Below, piece after piece: positions 18,383-28,822 of a DNA stretch of 64,000 nt; within the stretch, counting starts at the first letter, position 1, and every line of letters begins with the position of its first letter. The DNA lies in NCBI RefSeq assembly GCF_014200755.1, contig NZ_JACHCM010000001.1, forward strand, positions 770,367 to 834,366, given 5' to 3'. This stretch comes from Rhodanobacter sp. ANJX3 (GTDB taxonomy: Bacteria > Pseudomonadota > Gammaproteobacteria > Xanthomonadales > Rhodanobacteraceae). The position numbers and the translations under genes were made by a program. The notes beneath the pieces are model-generated. The model had not been told where the DNA came from. It ran no database searches and worked only from the letters and a program-made list of their open reading frames with translations.

Positions 18383-18435
18383 GGTACCGGATACAAGTAT
18401 CGTTACCGTAACCGCGGATGCCGTGTTGCGGTAAC
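18383..18435. promoter_or_regulatory. Inverted repeats between R-body operon and regulator
   Basis: The divergent intergenic region has an imperfect palindrome GGTACCGGATAC-AA-GTATCGTTACC (18383-18407) overlapping a second pair GTTACCG (18402-18408) and CGGTAAC (18429-18435). Their location upstream of the first RebB-like gene suggests an operator, probably for the divergent regulator or another factor. Confidence 0.4.
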
Positions 18436-18704
18436 AATGCCTGACTGCAGCGGCTCTGGAGTTATCGTCGGAGACGCAGACCCAGTCGACTCCATCCATG
18501 CGCCATACACTCCTAGCCGTCGGCAATTCGGCTGATGCCGTTTTCTTGACGCCGGCATTCGCGCCCGGACGAGAGGGCGGAGGTCCAAGGGGCAGGTCGA
18601 CGCGTATCGGACATCCTTCCATCTGACCCGTACGCCCCCACAGCACGCCACTGGGCCGGGCGCGCGCCATCTAGGACGGAGTGGGATTTCAAGGAGGGGG
18701 GAAT

Positions 18705-19448
18705 GTGGTGAAGAATGACAACGAAGTCAGTGAGGATGTAGCCAAGGGAGAGATACGAGTCGCTTACGAGTCGGTGCTGGCCAGTGAAACCTTCCTGAAG
18801 GCACATCGCATGCGTCGCCTTTTCCGATACCTCGTGGATCAGGCGCTGGAAGGTTGTTCGGGCAATGTCAGCGAGTACACCATCGGCATCGAGGTATTCG
18901 ATCGGCGGCCGGAAGATTTCATCTCAGAGGATCCAGCCATCAGGGTGCAGGTGGGCCGACTCCGTCACCGCCTGGCCGGCTACTACACCGAACACGCGGT
19001 ATCGGGCGATGTCGAGATCAGTATCCCGTTGGGACGTCTGACGCCGGTGTTCCGCCGTATCGTGCGGCCGGAGCAGTCGGTGGCGCAGGACGACCGCCTT
19101 CTGGTTCAGCCGATCAGATATCTGGCGGACCGCACGGAAGGCAGAGCGTTCGCAAACGGACTATACGAAGAGCTGATCAACCAGCTGTTCTCATCATTCG
19201 GTGATGTTTTCGTGCGCCAGGAGGCGGCATCGGACGCCGCAGGCCCCGGCACGCCGCGCCGGCTTATCGAGGGCAGCATGAGGGTGGACGCGGAGCGGAT
19301 ACGTACCTCCATACGACTGGTCGATTACTCGCTTCGGCGTATCACATGGGCGCAGAATTTTGATCGCTCCGTGCAGTTCGGTATACGGGAGCAGGAGGAA
19401 CTGGCGGCATCGATATGTCATGCGTTGCGTGGTGTGGTATCGACGTGA
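18705..19448 (+). CDS. Putative regulator divergent from the R-body operon
   Basis: A 247-aa soluble protein. Its N-terminal half (RMRRLFRYLVDQAL, EYTIGIEVFDR, then IRVQVGRLRHRLAGYY) is a module seen at the N-terminus of adenylate-cyclase-like and TolB-domain regulators. The C-terminal half resembles the TolB/FlgO-like segment (GRAFANGLYEELINQL, then GSMRVDAERIRTSIRL and WAQNFDR). It is likely a transcriptional or signalling regulator of the adjacent operon. The GTG at 18705 was chosen because AAGGAGGGGG lies just upstream; the GTG at 18681 precedes that site. No clear helix-turn-helix is seen. Confidence 0.6.
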   Translation: MVKNDNEVSEDVAKGEIRVAYESVLASETFLKAHRMRRLFRYLVDQALEGCSGNVSEYTIGIEVFDRRPEDFISEDPAIRVQVGRLRHRLAGYYTEHAVSGDVEISIPLGRLTPVFRRIVRPEQSVAQDDRLLVQPIRYLADRTEGRAFANGLYEELINQLFSSFGDVFVRQEAASDAAGPGTPRRLIEGSMRVDAERIRTSIRLVDYSLRRITWAQNFDRSVQFGIREQEELAASICHALRGVVST

Positions 19449-19533
19449 CACCCGCAAACGATTCGTTCGATGCTCGCCACGAGTTCCGCATGCGGTTGGC
19501 CGCTCTACGCTGAGGTTTTCCGCGTGGCTTTGG

Positions 19534-21465
19534 CTACATTTGCGCCTTGTTGATCTGGATCTTGATTTTCGCTCTCAGCTGATCGATCAATTCGCTGGTC
19601 GCTTCGGCACCGTAGGCCTGGGCCATCTGCTGGCGCAAGGCATCGCGCTCTTCGGTCGGAACCTTGGACAGATCGCCGTCCTGTACCTTGTCCACCGCCA
19701 GCAGTGCGAACGTGCCGTCGCCCATGTCCACCGCGGCGAACTGCGACTTGCCGGCTGCCGGGTGCGGCATCAAAAACGCCTGCTTGAGCAGCGGCGCCGG
19801 CGTGGGCGTGGTCGTTGCAGAAGCCTGAGGCGCCTGACTGCGAACGGCCTCGGCCACTGTCTTCAGCGGTGCGTTGACCGACGCGGCAACCGACTGCATG
19901 GCTTCACCCTTGTTCAAGGCAGCGACCATGTCCTGCGCCTGCTTCTTTTCAGCGGCCAGCGTGCGCTCGCCGAGAATCTTTTTCTGCACGTCGGCCTTGA
20001 CCTCGGCCAGCGGACGCAGCGCGGCCGGCACGAGCTTGTCGATATGCAGCACGACCGAATGGTCGTTGCCCAGGTCGATCAGCGCCGAGTTATTGCCCTG
20101 GACCAGCACGTCGTCGCCAAAAGCGGCCGCGACAAACTTGGGGTTGGACGACAGCGCATCGCTGCCGCCCTTGCGCGAGAACAGGGCCGTAGTCTTGATC
20201 GGCAGGCCGAGCGCCGCGGCAGCCGGCTCAAGCGACGACGGGTTCTGATAGGTATTGTCGGAAAGCTTGCCGGCCACCTCGTTGTACTTGCGATCCTTGC
20301 CGCCGGTGGAAAGCTCCTTGACCAGCTGATCGCGCACTTCGTTGAACGGCTTGGACTCGCCGCTGCGCAGGTCGCGCAAAAAGATGATGTGGTAGCCGTC
20401 GGGCGAAAGCACCGGCTTGGAAATCTGATTCTTCTGCAAAGCGAACATCGCCGCTTCGAACGGCGCATTGGTCACGCCCTTCTGCAGCCAGCCCAGATCG
20501 CCGCCCTGCAATTTCGAACCCAGATCCTCGGAATCCTGCTTCGCCAGGCTGGCGAAATTGCCGGGCGTGGCCTGCGCCGCAATTTTCTCGGCCTTGGCCA
20601 GTGCAGCCTTCTGCTGATCCGGCGTGGCGTTGGTCGGCACGTTGATCAGGATGTGCGACACCAGCCGCTGCTCGGGCTGCACGAAGCGCTGCTTTTCGTC
20701 TTCGTAGCGCTTTTTGAGTTCGTCGTCGCTGGGCGCCGCATCGGGCTTCAGATCGGCGCCGTTGACTTCGAGATACTTCACCGAAACCTGCTCGGGATTC
20801 ATGTAATCGGCCTGATGCGCCTTGTAGTAGGCGTCGATCTGGGCGTCGGTGACTTGAGCATCGGCAAGCTTCGGCCGCGGCAGCACGAAGTAACGCAGAT
20901 CGCGGCGCTGGCTGATAAGACTGAGAAAACGATCCGTGGTGGCATCGGTGATGATGGTGCTGTCGTTGACCGCATCGGGAATCAGCTGAGTCGCCAACGA
21001 TGCGCGAATTTCGTTTTCGAAGCTGTCGGGCGTCTGCCGCTGACTTTCGAGATAGGTACGGTACGTGGTCGGATCGAACTGGTTGTTCAGCTGAAACGCC
21101 GGGATCGTCGCGATGTAATCGCGAACCGCCTGATCGGATACGCGCATGCCCCAGTCGTCGTTGGCCTGCAGCAGGAGCTGCTGATCGACCATCGCATCGA
21201 GAATCTGCTGTTTGACCTCGGGCTTTTCGAACGCGGTGGAGTCGAACTGGTCGCCCTCCTGCTCGCTGAGTTGCTGGCGCCGCTGGTTCACGCGCGTCTG
21301 GAAATCATTCTGGGTGATTTCGTGCTTGCCGACCTTGGCCACGAACGTATCGTTGTGCGAGGTGAAATAGCTTTCCATACCGAACAGCGACATCGCCAAA
21401 ACGCAAATACCCAGAAGAATGACCGATGGCCACCCATGCATCTTGTTACGTATTGCCTGCAGCAT
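19534..21465 (-). CDS. ppiD: Peptidyl-prolyl cis-trans isomerase D (SurA/PpiD chaperone)
   Basis: A 643-aa inner-membrane-anchored periplasmic chaperone. It has an N-terminal signal anchor (WPSVILLGICVLAMSLFGME), a SurA-like N-terminal region and a parvulin domain (about residues 265-365, LVSHILINVPT and GGDLGWLQKG then YHIIFLRDLRSGE). A long C-terminal region follows. PpiD helps newly exported proteins leave the Sec translocon. ATG 21465 gives the canonical start MLQAIRNKMHGW. It follows hupB, lon, clpX, clpP and tig in the conserved host order. Confidence 0.95.
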   Translation of the reverse strand: MLQAIRNKMHGWPSVILLGICVLAMSLFGMESYFTSHNDTFVAKVGKHEITQNDFQTRVNQRRQQLSEQEGDQFDSTAFEKPEVKQQILDAMVDQQLLLQANDDWGMRVSDQAVRDYIATIPAFQLNNQFDPTTYRTYLESQRQTPDSFENEIRASLATQLIPDAVNDSTIITDATTDRFLSLISQRRDLRYFVLPRPKLADAQVTDAQIDAYYKAHQADYMNPEQVSVKYLEVNGADLKPDAAPSDDELKKRYEDEKQRFVQPEQRLVSHILINVPTNATPDQQKAALAKAEKIAAQATPGNFASLAKQDSEDLGSKLQGGDLGWLQKGVTNAPFEAAMFALQKNQISKPVLSPDGYHIIFLRDLRSGESKPFNEVRDQLVKELSTGGKDRKYNEVAGKLSDNTYQNPSSLEPAAAALGLPIKTTALFSRKGGSDALSSNPKFVAAAFGDDVLVQGNNSALIDLGNDHSVVLHIDKLVPAALRPLAEVKADVQKKILGERTLAAEKKQAQDMVAALNKGEAMQSVAASVNAPLKTVAEAVRSQAPQASATTTPTPAPLLKQAFLMPHPAAGKSQFAAVDMGDGTFALLAVDKVQDGDLSKVPTEERDALRQQMAQAYGAEATSELIDQLRAKIKIQINKAQM

Positions 21466-21587
21466 CGAAATCTTCCCGCAACGTGATTGATGGCGCGTCA
21501 AACGGGTACCCACCAGTAGCACAGACATAGCCGCAAGCGGCCGCTACCTGTTTACTGCACCCCAACAAACGCGCACTGCCGAAATAA

Positions 21588-21612
21588 CAAAGGCGCCACA
21601 GGGGCGCCCTTG
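21588..21612 (-). terminator. Terminator 3' of the tRNA-Asp/tRNA-Val genes
   Basis: GGCGCC repeated around a 5-nt loop, followed on the minus strand by TTTGTTATTTC, lies just downstream of tRNA-Asp. Confidence 0.6.
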
Positions 21613-21619
21613 CGAACTG

Positions 21620-21696
21620 TGGCGGAGCGGACGGGACTCGAACCCGCGACCTCCGGCGTGACAGGCCAGCATTCTAACCAACTGAACTACCGCTCC
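21620..21696 (-). tRNA. tRNA-Asp(GUC)
   Basis: A 77-nt tRNA with acceptor GGAGCGG pairing CCGCTCC, anticodon GTC in CCTGTCACG, T-loop GGTTCGAGTC and encoded CCA. Confidence 0.95.
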
Positions 21697-21705
21697 ACAT
21701 TTTTC

Positions 21706-21780
<75 letters not shown>

Positions 21781-21796
21781 GAAACCAAGCAGCCGC

Positions 21797-22069
21797 TTAG
21801 TTTAAGGCATCCTTGAGAGTCTTGCCAGCCTTGAAAGCGGGTACTTTCGAAGCCTTGATCTTGATCGCTTCGTTCGTGCGCGGGTTGCGGCCGGTACGTG
21901 CTGCGCGCTTGCGCACGGTGAAAGTGCCGAAACCGACCACCGAAACGTCTTCGCCCGCTTTCAGCGACTTCTGCACGGTGGCGAAGAAAGCCTCCAGGGC
22001 GCGGCCGGCGTCGGCCTTGGTCAGTTCGGCGGATTCGGCGATGGCATTGATCAGATCAGTTTTATTCAT
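21797..22069 (-). CDS. hupB: DNA-binding protein HU-beta
   Basis: A 90-aa HU protein: [40 protein letters not shown] and the C-terminal [15 protein letters not shown]. It is a histone-like dimer that bends and compacts DNA. The ATG at 22069 gives the standard HU length; a longer in-frame start would add an atypical leader. It lies downstream of lon, the usual Xanthomonadales order, and is followed by two tRNA genes. Confidence 0.97.
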   Translation of the reverse strand: MNKTDLINAIAESAELTKADAGRALEAFFATVQKSLKAGEDVSVVGFGTFTVRKRAARTGRNPRTNEAIKIKASKVPAFKAGKTLKDALN

Positions 22070-22228
22070 TGAGAAACTCCCTTGATTCGGTTTACGGCCG
22101 GCGTTTATCGGAAATGGAGGAAAAGGCGCCGACACGGATGGTTAAATCTTTGCTCTTACTCTTGCTAAGCGCCGTTACGCAACCCGCATGACTGCGCTCA
22201 CACGTAGCGCCTGGATTGCGATAACGTC

Positions 22229-22258
22229 TTTATACCAGTGCGTTGCCAGACTCCGCAA
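22229..22258 (-). promoter_or_regulatory. Sigma70-type promoter candidate for hupB
   Basis: On the minus strand TTGCGG and TATAAA are separated by 18 bp in the 374-bp lon-hupB gap, about 160 bp upstream of hupB. The rest of the gap shows no gene. Confidence 0.5.
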
Positions 22259-22443
22259 CACAAGCTGCACCAACGTTTTTGGCCTGTACACACTTGACAA
22301 AATCGGTTGCGAAACAAAAGCGGAACCGTCACGACGGAACATCGTGTTGCAATGATCGTCATCCACAAAAAAAATGCTCCGCCGCAGCGAAGCATTTCTT
22401 CAAATCGCCACAACCCTATCCATGACGTGCGACACGCCGCCGA

Positions 22444-24921
22444 TCAGTGCGTGCGCGAGTGCACTTCCGGCGGCTCGCCGACCGCGGCCGTAGGCGTCTC
22501 TTCCTTGGCCTGATTCGGCTGCAGCGGACGCTCCAGCGCGATGTCCAGCACCTCGTCAATCCAACGCACCGGATGAATCTCCAGCGACGAGGTGATGTTC
22601 GCCGGCATGTCCGCCAGATCCTTCTTGTTGTCTTCAGGAATGATCACCGTGGTGATACCGCCGCGATGCGCCGCCAGCAGCTTTTCCTTGAGGCCACCGA
22701 TCGGGAGCACGCGACCACGCAGGGTGATCTCACCCGTCATCGCCACTTCGGAACGCACCGGCACCTTGGTCAATACCGACACCAGCGCGGTGCACATCGC
22801 GATGCCCGCACTCGGACCGTCCTTCGGCGTGGCGCCTTCCGGAACATGGATATGGATATCCAGTTTCTGATGGAAATCCGGGTCGATGCCGAGCTGATCG
22901 GCGCGCGCGCGCACCACCGAAAGCGCCGCCTGAATCGACTCTTTCATGACATCGCCCAGCTGGCCGGTATGCACCAGCCGACCCTTGCCGGGAACGACCG
23001 ATGCCTCGATGCTCAGCAACTCGCCACCGACCTGAGTCCATGCGAGACCTGTAACCAGACCCACTTCGTTCTGCAGTTCCTTGCGCCCGAAGTCGAAGCG
23101 GCGCACGCCAAGATAATGCTCGAGATTGTCGGAGGTCACCTTCACCTTGCCGACGTTGGCCTTGGCTTTGGCCTTGGTCGACTTCGTCGATGCAGCGACG
23201 CCGGCCTTGGCCTTATTCACTTCGCCAAGAGTCAGTTCCTTGACCACCTTGCGGCATATCTTGGAGATCTCGCGCTCGAGATTGCGCACGCCCGATTCGC
23301 GCGTGTAATAACGCACGATGTCGCGCACCGCTTCCTCGTTGACGCTCAGTTCTTCAAGCTTCAACCCGTTGGCCTTGAGCTGCTTGGGCAACAGATATTT
23401 CTGCGCGATGCCGATCTTTTCATCCTCGGTGTAGCCGGGAATGCGGATGACTTCCATGCGGTCCAGCAACGGACCGGGAATGTTCAGCGAGTTGGCCGTC
23501 GCGATCCACATCACTTCGGAAAGATCGAGATCGACCTCCAGGTAATGATCGTTGAACGCGTGGTTCTGCTCCGGATCCAGCACTTCGAGCAGCGCCGATG
23601 AGGGATCGCCGCGGAAGTCCATCGACATCTTGTCGATCTCGTCCAGCACGAACAGCGGATTTTTTGCGCCTACCTTGTTGAGGTTCTGCACGATACGCCC
23701 CGGCATCGAACCGATATAGGTACGGCGATGACCGCGAATTTCCGCTTCGTCACGCACGCCACCCAGGCTCATGCGCACAAATTTGCGATTGGTCGCCTTG
23801 GCGATCGACTGTCCCAGCGAGGTCTTGCCCACGCCGGGCGGGCCGACCAGACAGAGAATCGGGCCTTTCATCACGCTGACCCGCTGCTGCACGGCGAGGT
23901 ATTCGAGGATGCGATCCTTGACCTTTTCCAGACCGAAGTGATCGGCGTCGAGCACTTCCTGTGCCATCTGCAGATCCTTGCGAACCTTGCTGCGCTTTTT
24001 CCACGGCACGCCGACCAGCCAGTCCAGATAGTTGCGCACGACTGTAGCTTCCGCCGACATCGGCGACATCTGCTTGAGCTTGTTGAACTCCTGCCGGGCC
24101 TTCGTCAGCACCGCCTTCGGCATGCCGGCGGCTTCGATCTTTTTCTGCAGATCTTCGACTTCGTTGGTACCGTCTTCGCTGTCGCCGAGCTCCTTCTGGA
24201 TCGCCTTCATCTGCTCGTTGAGGTAGTACTCGCGCTGGCTCTTTTCCATCTGCGACTTGACCCGGCCGCGGATGCGCTTTTCGACCTGCTGCAAATCCAT
24301 CTCGCCGTCGACCAGCCCGATCAGCAGCTCCAGGCGCTCGCCCACGTCGGTGGTTTCAAGCACCTTCTGCTTGTCGGCCATACGCACCGAAAGATGCGCT
24401 GCGATAGAGTCGGCAACGCGCGACGGATCATCGATACCGGAAAGGCTGGCCAACACTTCAGGCGGCAGCTTGCGGCTTTGTTTGACCAACTGCTCGAACA
24501 GCGAAATCAGGGTACGAGACACCACGTCGAGCTCGCGCTCCTTGGCGTTGTAGACCGGCTCGATCACGCGCGAACGCGCGGTCAGCATGCCGCCCTCTTC
24601 GCGAAAATCCTCGACTGCCACGCGCGACTGGCCCTCGACCAGCACCTTGACCGTACCGTCGGGAAGTTTCAACAGCTGCAATACGCCGGCGAGCGTGCCG
24701 ATCTGATGCAGGTCGGAAATCTCCGGATCGTCGATATCCGGGGATTTCTGAGCGACCAGCAAAATCTGCCGCTCGCCCTCCATCGCCCGCTCGAGCGCGC
24801 GCATCGATTTGTCGCGTCCGACAAACAGCGGAATGACCATGTGCGGGTAAACCACCACATCTCGCAATGGCAATACCGGCAGCGCGTCAATCAGCACGGG
24901 AGGTGAGATGTTCTTGGCCAT
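22444..24921 (-). CDS. lon: ATP-dependent protease La (Lon)
   Basis: An 825-aa Lon. It has an N-terminal LON substrate domain ([21 protein letters not shown]), a coiled-coil, an AAA+ module with Walker [12 protein letters not shown] and Walker [10 protein letters not shown], and a Ser-Lys protease domain with catalytic Ser in [10 protein letters not shown]. It degrades damaged and regulatory proteins in the cytoplasm. A low-complexity insertion rich in Lys and Ala ([19 protein letters not shown]) sits between the AAA+ and protease domains, longer than in E. coli. The ATG at 24921 (MAKNISPP) is preferred to an upstream start. Confidence 0.97.
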   Translation of the reverse strand: MAKNISPPVLIDALPVLPLRDVVVYPHMVIPLFVGRDKSMRALERAMEGERQILLVAQKSPDIDDPEISDLHQIGTLAGVLQLLKLPDGTVKVLVEGQSRVAVEDFREEGGMLTARSRVIEPVYNAKERELDVVSRTLISLFEQLVKQSRKLPPEVLASLSGIDDPSRVADSIAAHLSVRMADKQKVLETTDVGERLELLIGLVDGEMDLQQVEKRIRGRVKSQMEKSQREYYLNEQMKAIQKELGDSEDGTNEVEDLQKKIEAAGMPKAVLTKARQEFNKLKQMSPMSAEATVVRNYLDWLVGVPWKKRSKVRKDLQMAQEVLDADHFGLEKVKDRILEYLAVQQRVSVMKGPILCLVGPPGVGKTSLGQSIAKATNRKFVRMSLGGVRDEAEIRGHRRTYIGSMPGRIVQNLNKVGAKNPLFVLDEIDKMSMDFRGDPSSALLEVLDPEQNHAFNDHYLEVDLDLSEVMWIATANSLNIPGPLLDRMEVIRIPGYTEDEKIGIAQKYLLPKQLKANGLKLEELSVNEEAVRDIVRYYTRESGVRNLEREISKICRKVVKELTLGEVNKAKAGVAASTKSTKAKAKANVGKVKVTSDNLEHYLGVRRFDFGRKELQNEVGLVTGLAWTQVGGELLSIEASVVPGKGRLVHTGQLGDVMKESIQAALSVVRARADQLGIDPDFHQKLDIHIHVPEGATPKDGPSAGIAMCTALVSVLTKVPVRSEVAMTGEITLRGRVLPIGGLKEKLLAAHRGGITTVIIPEDNKKDLADMPANITSSLEIHPVRWIDEVLDIALERPLQPNQAKEETPTAAVGEPPEVHSRTH

Positions 24922-25035
24922 CGAAGAGGGTTCCCTCGGAAATCGAATATAAGTTAGCCCCGACACGGCGTCGGGTGCATCTGTTACTCATGTGGAGGCC
25001 AACCAGCGCCCACTCAAGGTATCACCGTTGCGTAA

Positions 25036-25067
25036 AGCAAAAACGGCTCCGGAATTCACCGGAGCCG
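25036..25067 (-). terminator. Rho-independent terminator downstream of clpX
   Basis: A perfect 9-bp stem CGGCTCCGG/CCGGAGCCG with a 6-nt loop followed on the minus strand by TTTTTGC separates clpX from lon. Confidence 0.9.
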
Positions 25068-25104
25068 CTGTTGATGCCGACTTACGCAGCATGTTGCGAT
25101 CGAA

Positions 25105-26397
25105 TCAGGCAGCGTCGCCGCCCTCTCCTGCCACACGCTGCTGCAGGTTGCCGCGATAGATCAAGTAGGGTTCGGCCTGACCATTGATCACCGCGTCATC
25201 CACAACGACCTTGCTGACGTGCTCCAGCGACGGCAGTTCGTACATCGTATCCAACAGAACCTGCTCGAGAATGGTGCGCAGACCGCGCGCACCGGTCTTA
25301 CGCTTCAACGCTTTGCGGGCAATCGCCTGCAGCGCCTCCGGACGAAATTCCAACTCCACTTCTTCCATCTCGAACAGCTTCTTGAACTGCTTGGTGACGG
25401 CGTTCTTGGGCTCGGTGAGAATCTTGACCAGCGCCGGCTCATCCAGTTCGTCGAGCGTGGCCACCACGGGCAGACGACCGACGAATTCGGGAATCAGGCC
25501 AAAGCGAACGAGATCCGCGGGCTCCACATCGGACAACGTCTTGCCGAGGTTTTCGGTGCGCTCCTTGCTGCGCACTTCGGCCGAGAAGCCGATGCCGGTG
25601 TTCTCGGAACGCTGCTGGATGACTTTTTCCAGCCCGGCGAACGCGCCGCCGCAGATAAACAGGATGTTCTTCGTGTCGACCTGCAGAAACTCCTGCTGGG
25701 GATGCTTGCGGCCACCCTGCGGCGGCACCGAAGCCAGCGTGCCCTCGATCAGCTTCAACAGCGCCTGTTGCACGCCTTCGCCGGACACATCGCGGGTGAT
25801 CGACGGGTTTTCGCTCTTGCGCGAAATCTTGTCGATTTCGTCGATATAGACGATGCCCGACTGCGCCTTTTCGACGTCGTAGTCGCACTTCTGAAGAAGC
25901 TTCTGGATGATGTTCTCGACATCCTCACCGACATAGCCCGCTTCGGTCAGCGTGGTGGCGTCGGCGATCGTGAACGGCACATTGAGCAGCCGAGCCAGCG
26001 TTTCCGCCAGCAGCGTCTTGCCCGAGCCGGTCGGACCGATCAGCAGGATGTTGGACTTGCCAAGCTCGATGTCGTCGCTTTTCTGACGCGATTCGATACG
26101 CTTGTAGTGGTTGTAGACGGCAACGGCGAGCGCTTTCTTGGCGCGCGTCTGGCCGACCACGTACTGATCGAGCGATTCTCGAATTTCACGCGGCTTGGGC
26201 AGCTGGGTGCGGCCGGATGCGGCCTTCTCCTCCAGCTCCTCGCGGATGATGTCGTTGCAAAGCTCCACGCACTCGTCGCAGATGAACACGGAGGGACCCG
26301 CGATCAGCTTGCGTACTTCGTGCTGACTTTTGCCACAAAAGGAGCAATAGAGAATCTTGCCACTATCGCTAGAACGGCCCTGCCGATCGTCACTCAT
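25105..26397 (-). CDS. clpX: ATP-dependent Clp protease ATP-binding subunit ClpX
   Basis: A 430-aa AAA+ unfoldase with an N-terminal zinc-binding domain ([11 protein letters not shown] then CDECVELC), Walker [16 protein letters not shown] and Walker [11 protein letters not shown]. It unfolds substrates and feeds them to ClpP. It lies 109 bp downstream of clpP on the same strand and ends before a strong terminator. Confidence 0.98.
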   Translation of the reverse strand: MSDDRQGRSSDSGKILYCSFCGKSQHEVRKLIAGPSVFICDECVELCNDIIREELEEKAASGRTQLPKPREIRESLDQYVVGQTRAKKALAVAVYNHYKRIESRQKSDDIELGKSNILLIGPTGSGKTLLAETLARLLNVPFTIADATTLTEAGYVGEDVENIIQKLLQKCDYDVEKAQSGIVYIDEIDKISRKSENPSITRDVSGEGVQQALLKLIEGTLASVPPQGGRKHPQQEFLQVDTKNILFICGGAFAGLEKVIQQRSENTGIGFSAEVRSKERTENLGKTLSDVEPADLVRFGLIPEFVGRLPVVATLDELDEPALVKILTEPKNAVTKQFKKLFEMEEVELEFRPEALQAIARKALKRKTGARGLRTILEQVLLDTMYELPSLEHVSKVVVDDAVINGQAEPYLIYRGNLQQRVAGEGGDAA

Positions 26398-26506
26398 ACT
26401 TTCGATCCCGCTGGTAAATCTGGGTGCGTCCCGAGAATAACACAGCGTTCCGCCTCTGCATGCAGGAGCGAAACGCTGGTCGGGACACGCGTGTGCAGCG
26501 AGGGGA

Positions 26507-27136
26507 TCAGGCCGATTTGACCGTGTCGCCCGCGCGTTTGCCGAGCACTTCGTCGATCAGGCCGTAAGCCTTGGCGTCGACGGCGTTCATGAAGCGATCG
26601 CGCTCCATGTCCAGCTCGATCTTCTCGATCGGCTGGCCGGTGTGCTCGACGTAGAGCCGGTTCAGGCGCTCGCGGATGTAGAGAATCTCGCGTGCCTGAA
26701 TCTCGATGTCGGTCGCCTGCCCCTGCGCGCCGCCGGAGGGCTGGTGGATCATGATGCGTGAATTCGGCAACGCATAGCGCTTGCCCTTGGCACCCGCCAT
26801 CAGCAGGAACGAACCCATGCTGCACGCCTGACCGATGCACATCGTGCTGACGTTCGGCTTGATGAATTGCATGGTGTCGTAGATCGCCAAACCGGCCGTG
26901 ACCGCGCCGCCCGGGCTGTTGATATAGAACTGGATATCCTTGTCTGGATTTTCCGATTCCAGAAACAGCATCTGGGCGACCAACAGATTGGCGACCTGGT
27001 CGTTGACTTCACCGACCAGAAAGATCACGCGCTCCTTCAACAGCCGCGAATAGATGTCGTAGGAGCGCTCGCCGCGGGCCGTCTGCTCGACGACCATCGG
27101 TATCAAATTGAGATTCTGGATTTGGTCCATAGCCAT
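26507..27136 (-). CDS. clpP: ATP-dependent Clp protease proteolytic subunit
   Basis: A 209-aa serine peptidase with the nucleophile Ser in [10 protein letters not shown], catalytic His in [10 protein letters not shown] and Asp in the ERDRFM region. It forms the tetradecameric barrel for ClpX and ClpA. It lies 35 bp downstream of tig, so tig, clpP and clpX probably share transcripts. Confidence 0.98.
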   Translation of the reverse strand: MAMDQIQNLNLIPMVVEQTARGERSYDIYSRLLKERVIFLVGEVNDQVANLLVAQMLFLESENPDKDIQFYINSPGGAVTAGLAIYDTMQFIKPNVSTMCIGQACSMGSFLLMAGAKGKRYALPNSRIMIHQPSGGAQGQATDIEIQAREILYIRERLNRLYVEHTGQPIEKIELDMERDRFMNAVDAKAYGLIDEVLGKRAGDTVKSA

Positions 27137-27171
27137 GGTTGCAGCTCTCCGTTGAATGGACCTGGTAAGGC

Positions 27172-28464
27172 TCAGGCGTTAGCCGGACGCATCACGTCAT
27201 CGAAACTCAGATCTTGCTGCGTAGTTTTAGCATGTTCTGCCACCCACTCCGCGACTTGGTCTTCCATCACACGATTCTGCAGCCCAGACATCAATTGGGG
27301 GTCGCCGTTGTAGAGTTCAATGACTTTCTCGGGCTCTTCGTAGGTGGACGCGATAGCTGCCAGCTGCTCGGCGACGCGCTTGCGATCGATCACCAGCGAC
27401 TGCTTACGGGCGATTTCGCCCATCAACAACCCGGCAATCACACGCTTTTGCGCGATCGGCAGCGCCGCTTCGATCAACTGCGGCGGCGGCTGCTGGCCGC
27501 GCGGCACGTTGCCCGCGGCCATGTTCTGCGCCTCGGACTGCACCATCAGCTTGGGCACTTCCAGCTCGCCGTGCAGATTGGCGAGCTTTTCCGCCACTTC
27601 GGACTTCAGACGGGCCATCAGCGCCGCCTTCAGCTCGCGCTCGAGATTGGCGCGCACTTCCTTGCGGAACACTTCCAGATCGCCGTCTTCGATACCGAAA
27701 AGCTTGGCGAATTCGCCGTCGATCTCGGGCAGCTTGGGCTCCTGCACCTTGATGATCTTGAAGCTGACCTTGGCGGTCTTGCCGGCCAGCTCCTCATTGC
27801 GGAAGTCGGCCGGAAAGGCGATATCGGTGTCGAAGCTGTCGTCGGCCTTGTGACCGACCAGCGCATCGTCCAGCGCCTTGAACAGGTTGCCCGAACCCAG
27901 CACGCTGCCCGCGCGCTCCATGCCTTCGGCTGGGAAACGATACTCGCCGGCCTCGGCGGAATATTCGAACATCACAAAATCGCCTTCCACCGACGCCCGC
28001 TCCACTTCATCGAAGCTGCGGCGCTGCTGGCGCAGGGTTTCGAGCATCTTGTCGATGTCGGCATCGGTCACCACGGCGACCGGGCGGGTGATTTCCAGAC
28101 CCGATACGTCGATGACCGGGAACTCCGGCAGGATTTCGAAGGTAGCGGTGTAGGCAATTTCGCCATCTTCCGGCTGGCCGGTCGTGTTGATCGAGGGATT
28201 GGCGATGGGCTGCAGCTTTTCCTGCTCCACCGCTTCACGCAGCGTGCTGCCGATCAGGTCGGAAAGCACCTCGCCACGCACCTGCGCGCCGAAGCGCTGC
28301 TTGATGACCGTGGTAGGCACCTTGCCCGGACGAAAGCCCTTCAGACGCACCGTACGGCCCATTTCCGCAATACGTGCAGTCACCTGCGTCTCGAACCGCT
28401 CCGCGGGAAACTTCACCGTGAGCTTGCGCTCGAGCGTGCCGATGTTTTCAACCGAAACCTGCAT
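27172..28464 (-). CDS. tig: Trigger factor, ribosome-associated chaperone
   Basis: A 430-aa trigger factor with the N-terminal ribosome-binding domain containing the GFRPGKVP signature ([18 protein letters not shown]), a central FKBP-type PPIase domain ([13 protein letters not shown]) and a helical C-terminal domain. It shelters nascent chains at the ribosome exit. Its start codon lies about 90 bp from the tRNA-Leu remnant that marks the prophage edge. Confidence 0.97.
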   Translation of the reverse strand: MQVSVENIGTLERKLTVKFPAERFETQVTARIAEMGRTVRLKGFRPGKVPTTVIKQRFGAQVRGEVLSDLIGSTLREAVEQEKLQPIANPSINTTGQPEDGEIAYTATFEILPEFPVIDVSGLEITRPVAVVTDADIDKMLETLRQQRRSFDEVERASVEGDFVMFEYSAEAGEYRFPAEGMERAGSVLGSGNLFKALDDALVGHKADDSFDTDIAFPADFRNEELAGKTAKVSFKIIKVQEPKLPEIDGEFAKLFGIEDGDLEVFRKEVRANLERELKAALMARLKSEVAEKLANLHGELEVPKLMVQSEAQNMAAGNVPRGQQPPPQLIEAALPIAQKRVIAGLLMGEIARKQSLVIDRKRVAEQLAAIASTYEEPEKVIELYNGDPQLMSGLQNRVMEDQVAEWVAEHAKTTQQDLSFDDVMRPANA

Positions 28465-28555
28465 GACGTCTCCTGGTACAACCTGATGTTATGGGCCTGC
28501 AATAGGCACCCTGGCAGCAACCGCCGCCGACAAAAAAAAGAAAAATCACCCGGTT

Positions 28556-28609
28556 TGGTGCGAAAGGGGGGACTCGAACCCCCACGATGATTAGTCGCCA
28601 GAACCTAAA
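28556..28609 (-). other. attL: 3' half of tRNA-Leu(UAG) at the prophage boundary
   Basis: On the minus strand this reads from the anticodon loop TTTAGGTTCTGG through the variable arm and T-arm (GGGGGTTCGAGTCCCCCC) to TTTCGCACCA. The 5' half expected at about 28610-28642 is missing: no GCGAAAG acceptor strand and no anticodon-stem partner to TCTGG. Integration therefore used the anticodon loop as crossover, leaving the original 3' half next to tig. The intact tRNA should be at the other end of the element, beyond this window. Confidence 0.75.
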
Positions 28610-28649
28610 GCCGACGCATCCAAACAATAAACAGCCACTTAGCTTAACA

Positions 28650-28712
28650 GGTGCCGTTTTCGGTGCCAATCAGGTCCCAGCGGTGCCTCTCGGGGTGCCA
28701 TCGGCAGGTGCC
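28650..28712. repeat. Array of GGTGCC repeats beside attL
   Basis: GGTGCC occurs at 28650, 28662, 28682, 28694 and 28707, with a variant GGTCCC at 28673. The spacing of 9-13 bp is close to one DNA turn. The array lies between the tRNA remnant and the first phage promoter, where arm-type integrase sites or operators are expected. Confidence 0.7.
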
Positions 28713-28719
28713 AGGTGGA

Positions 28720-28742
28720 TATAAACACAAGCCTAGGGGAGA
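28720..28742 (+). promoter_or_regulatory. Phage RNA-polymerase promoter P1
   Basis: TATAAACACAAGC-CTAGGGGAGA recurs, with small changes, at 31702 and 42130. The right end GGGAGA is identical to the initiation region of the T7 class III promoter. It precedes the KilA-N and RNA polymerase genes. Confidence 0.75.
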
Positions 28743-28759
28743 CGAACCAAGAGAGAGAA

Positions 28760-28776
28760 CCTAAAGACTCTTTAGG
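28760..28776 (+). other. 5'-leader hairpin after promoter P1
   Basis: CCTAAAG-ACT-CTTTAGG forms a 7-bp stem about 20 nt after the predicted transcription start. T7-type mRNAs often carry such 5' hairpins. Confidence 0.55.
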
Positions 28777-28822
28777 AGCACTACCCGGTCTCCAGTGTGT
28801 CCCCCTTCCATCTTCATTTCCA

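Noticed and set aside
19360-21486. 708-aa plus-strand frame opposite ppiD (and similar frames opposite lon, clpX and tig)
   Set aside because: The minus-strand genes are unmistakable and these frames are His/Arg/Leu-rich shadows.
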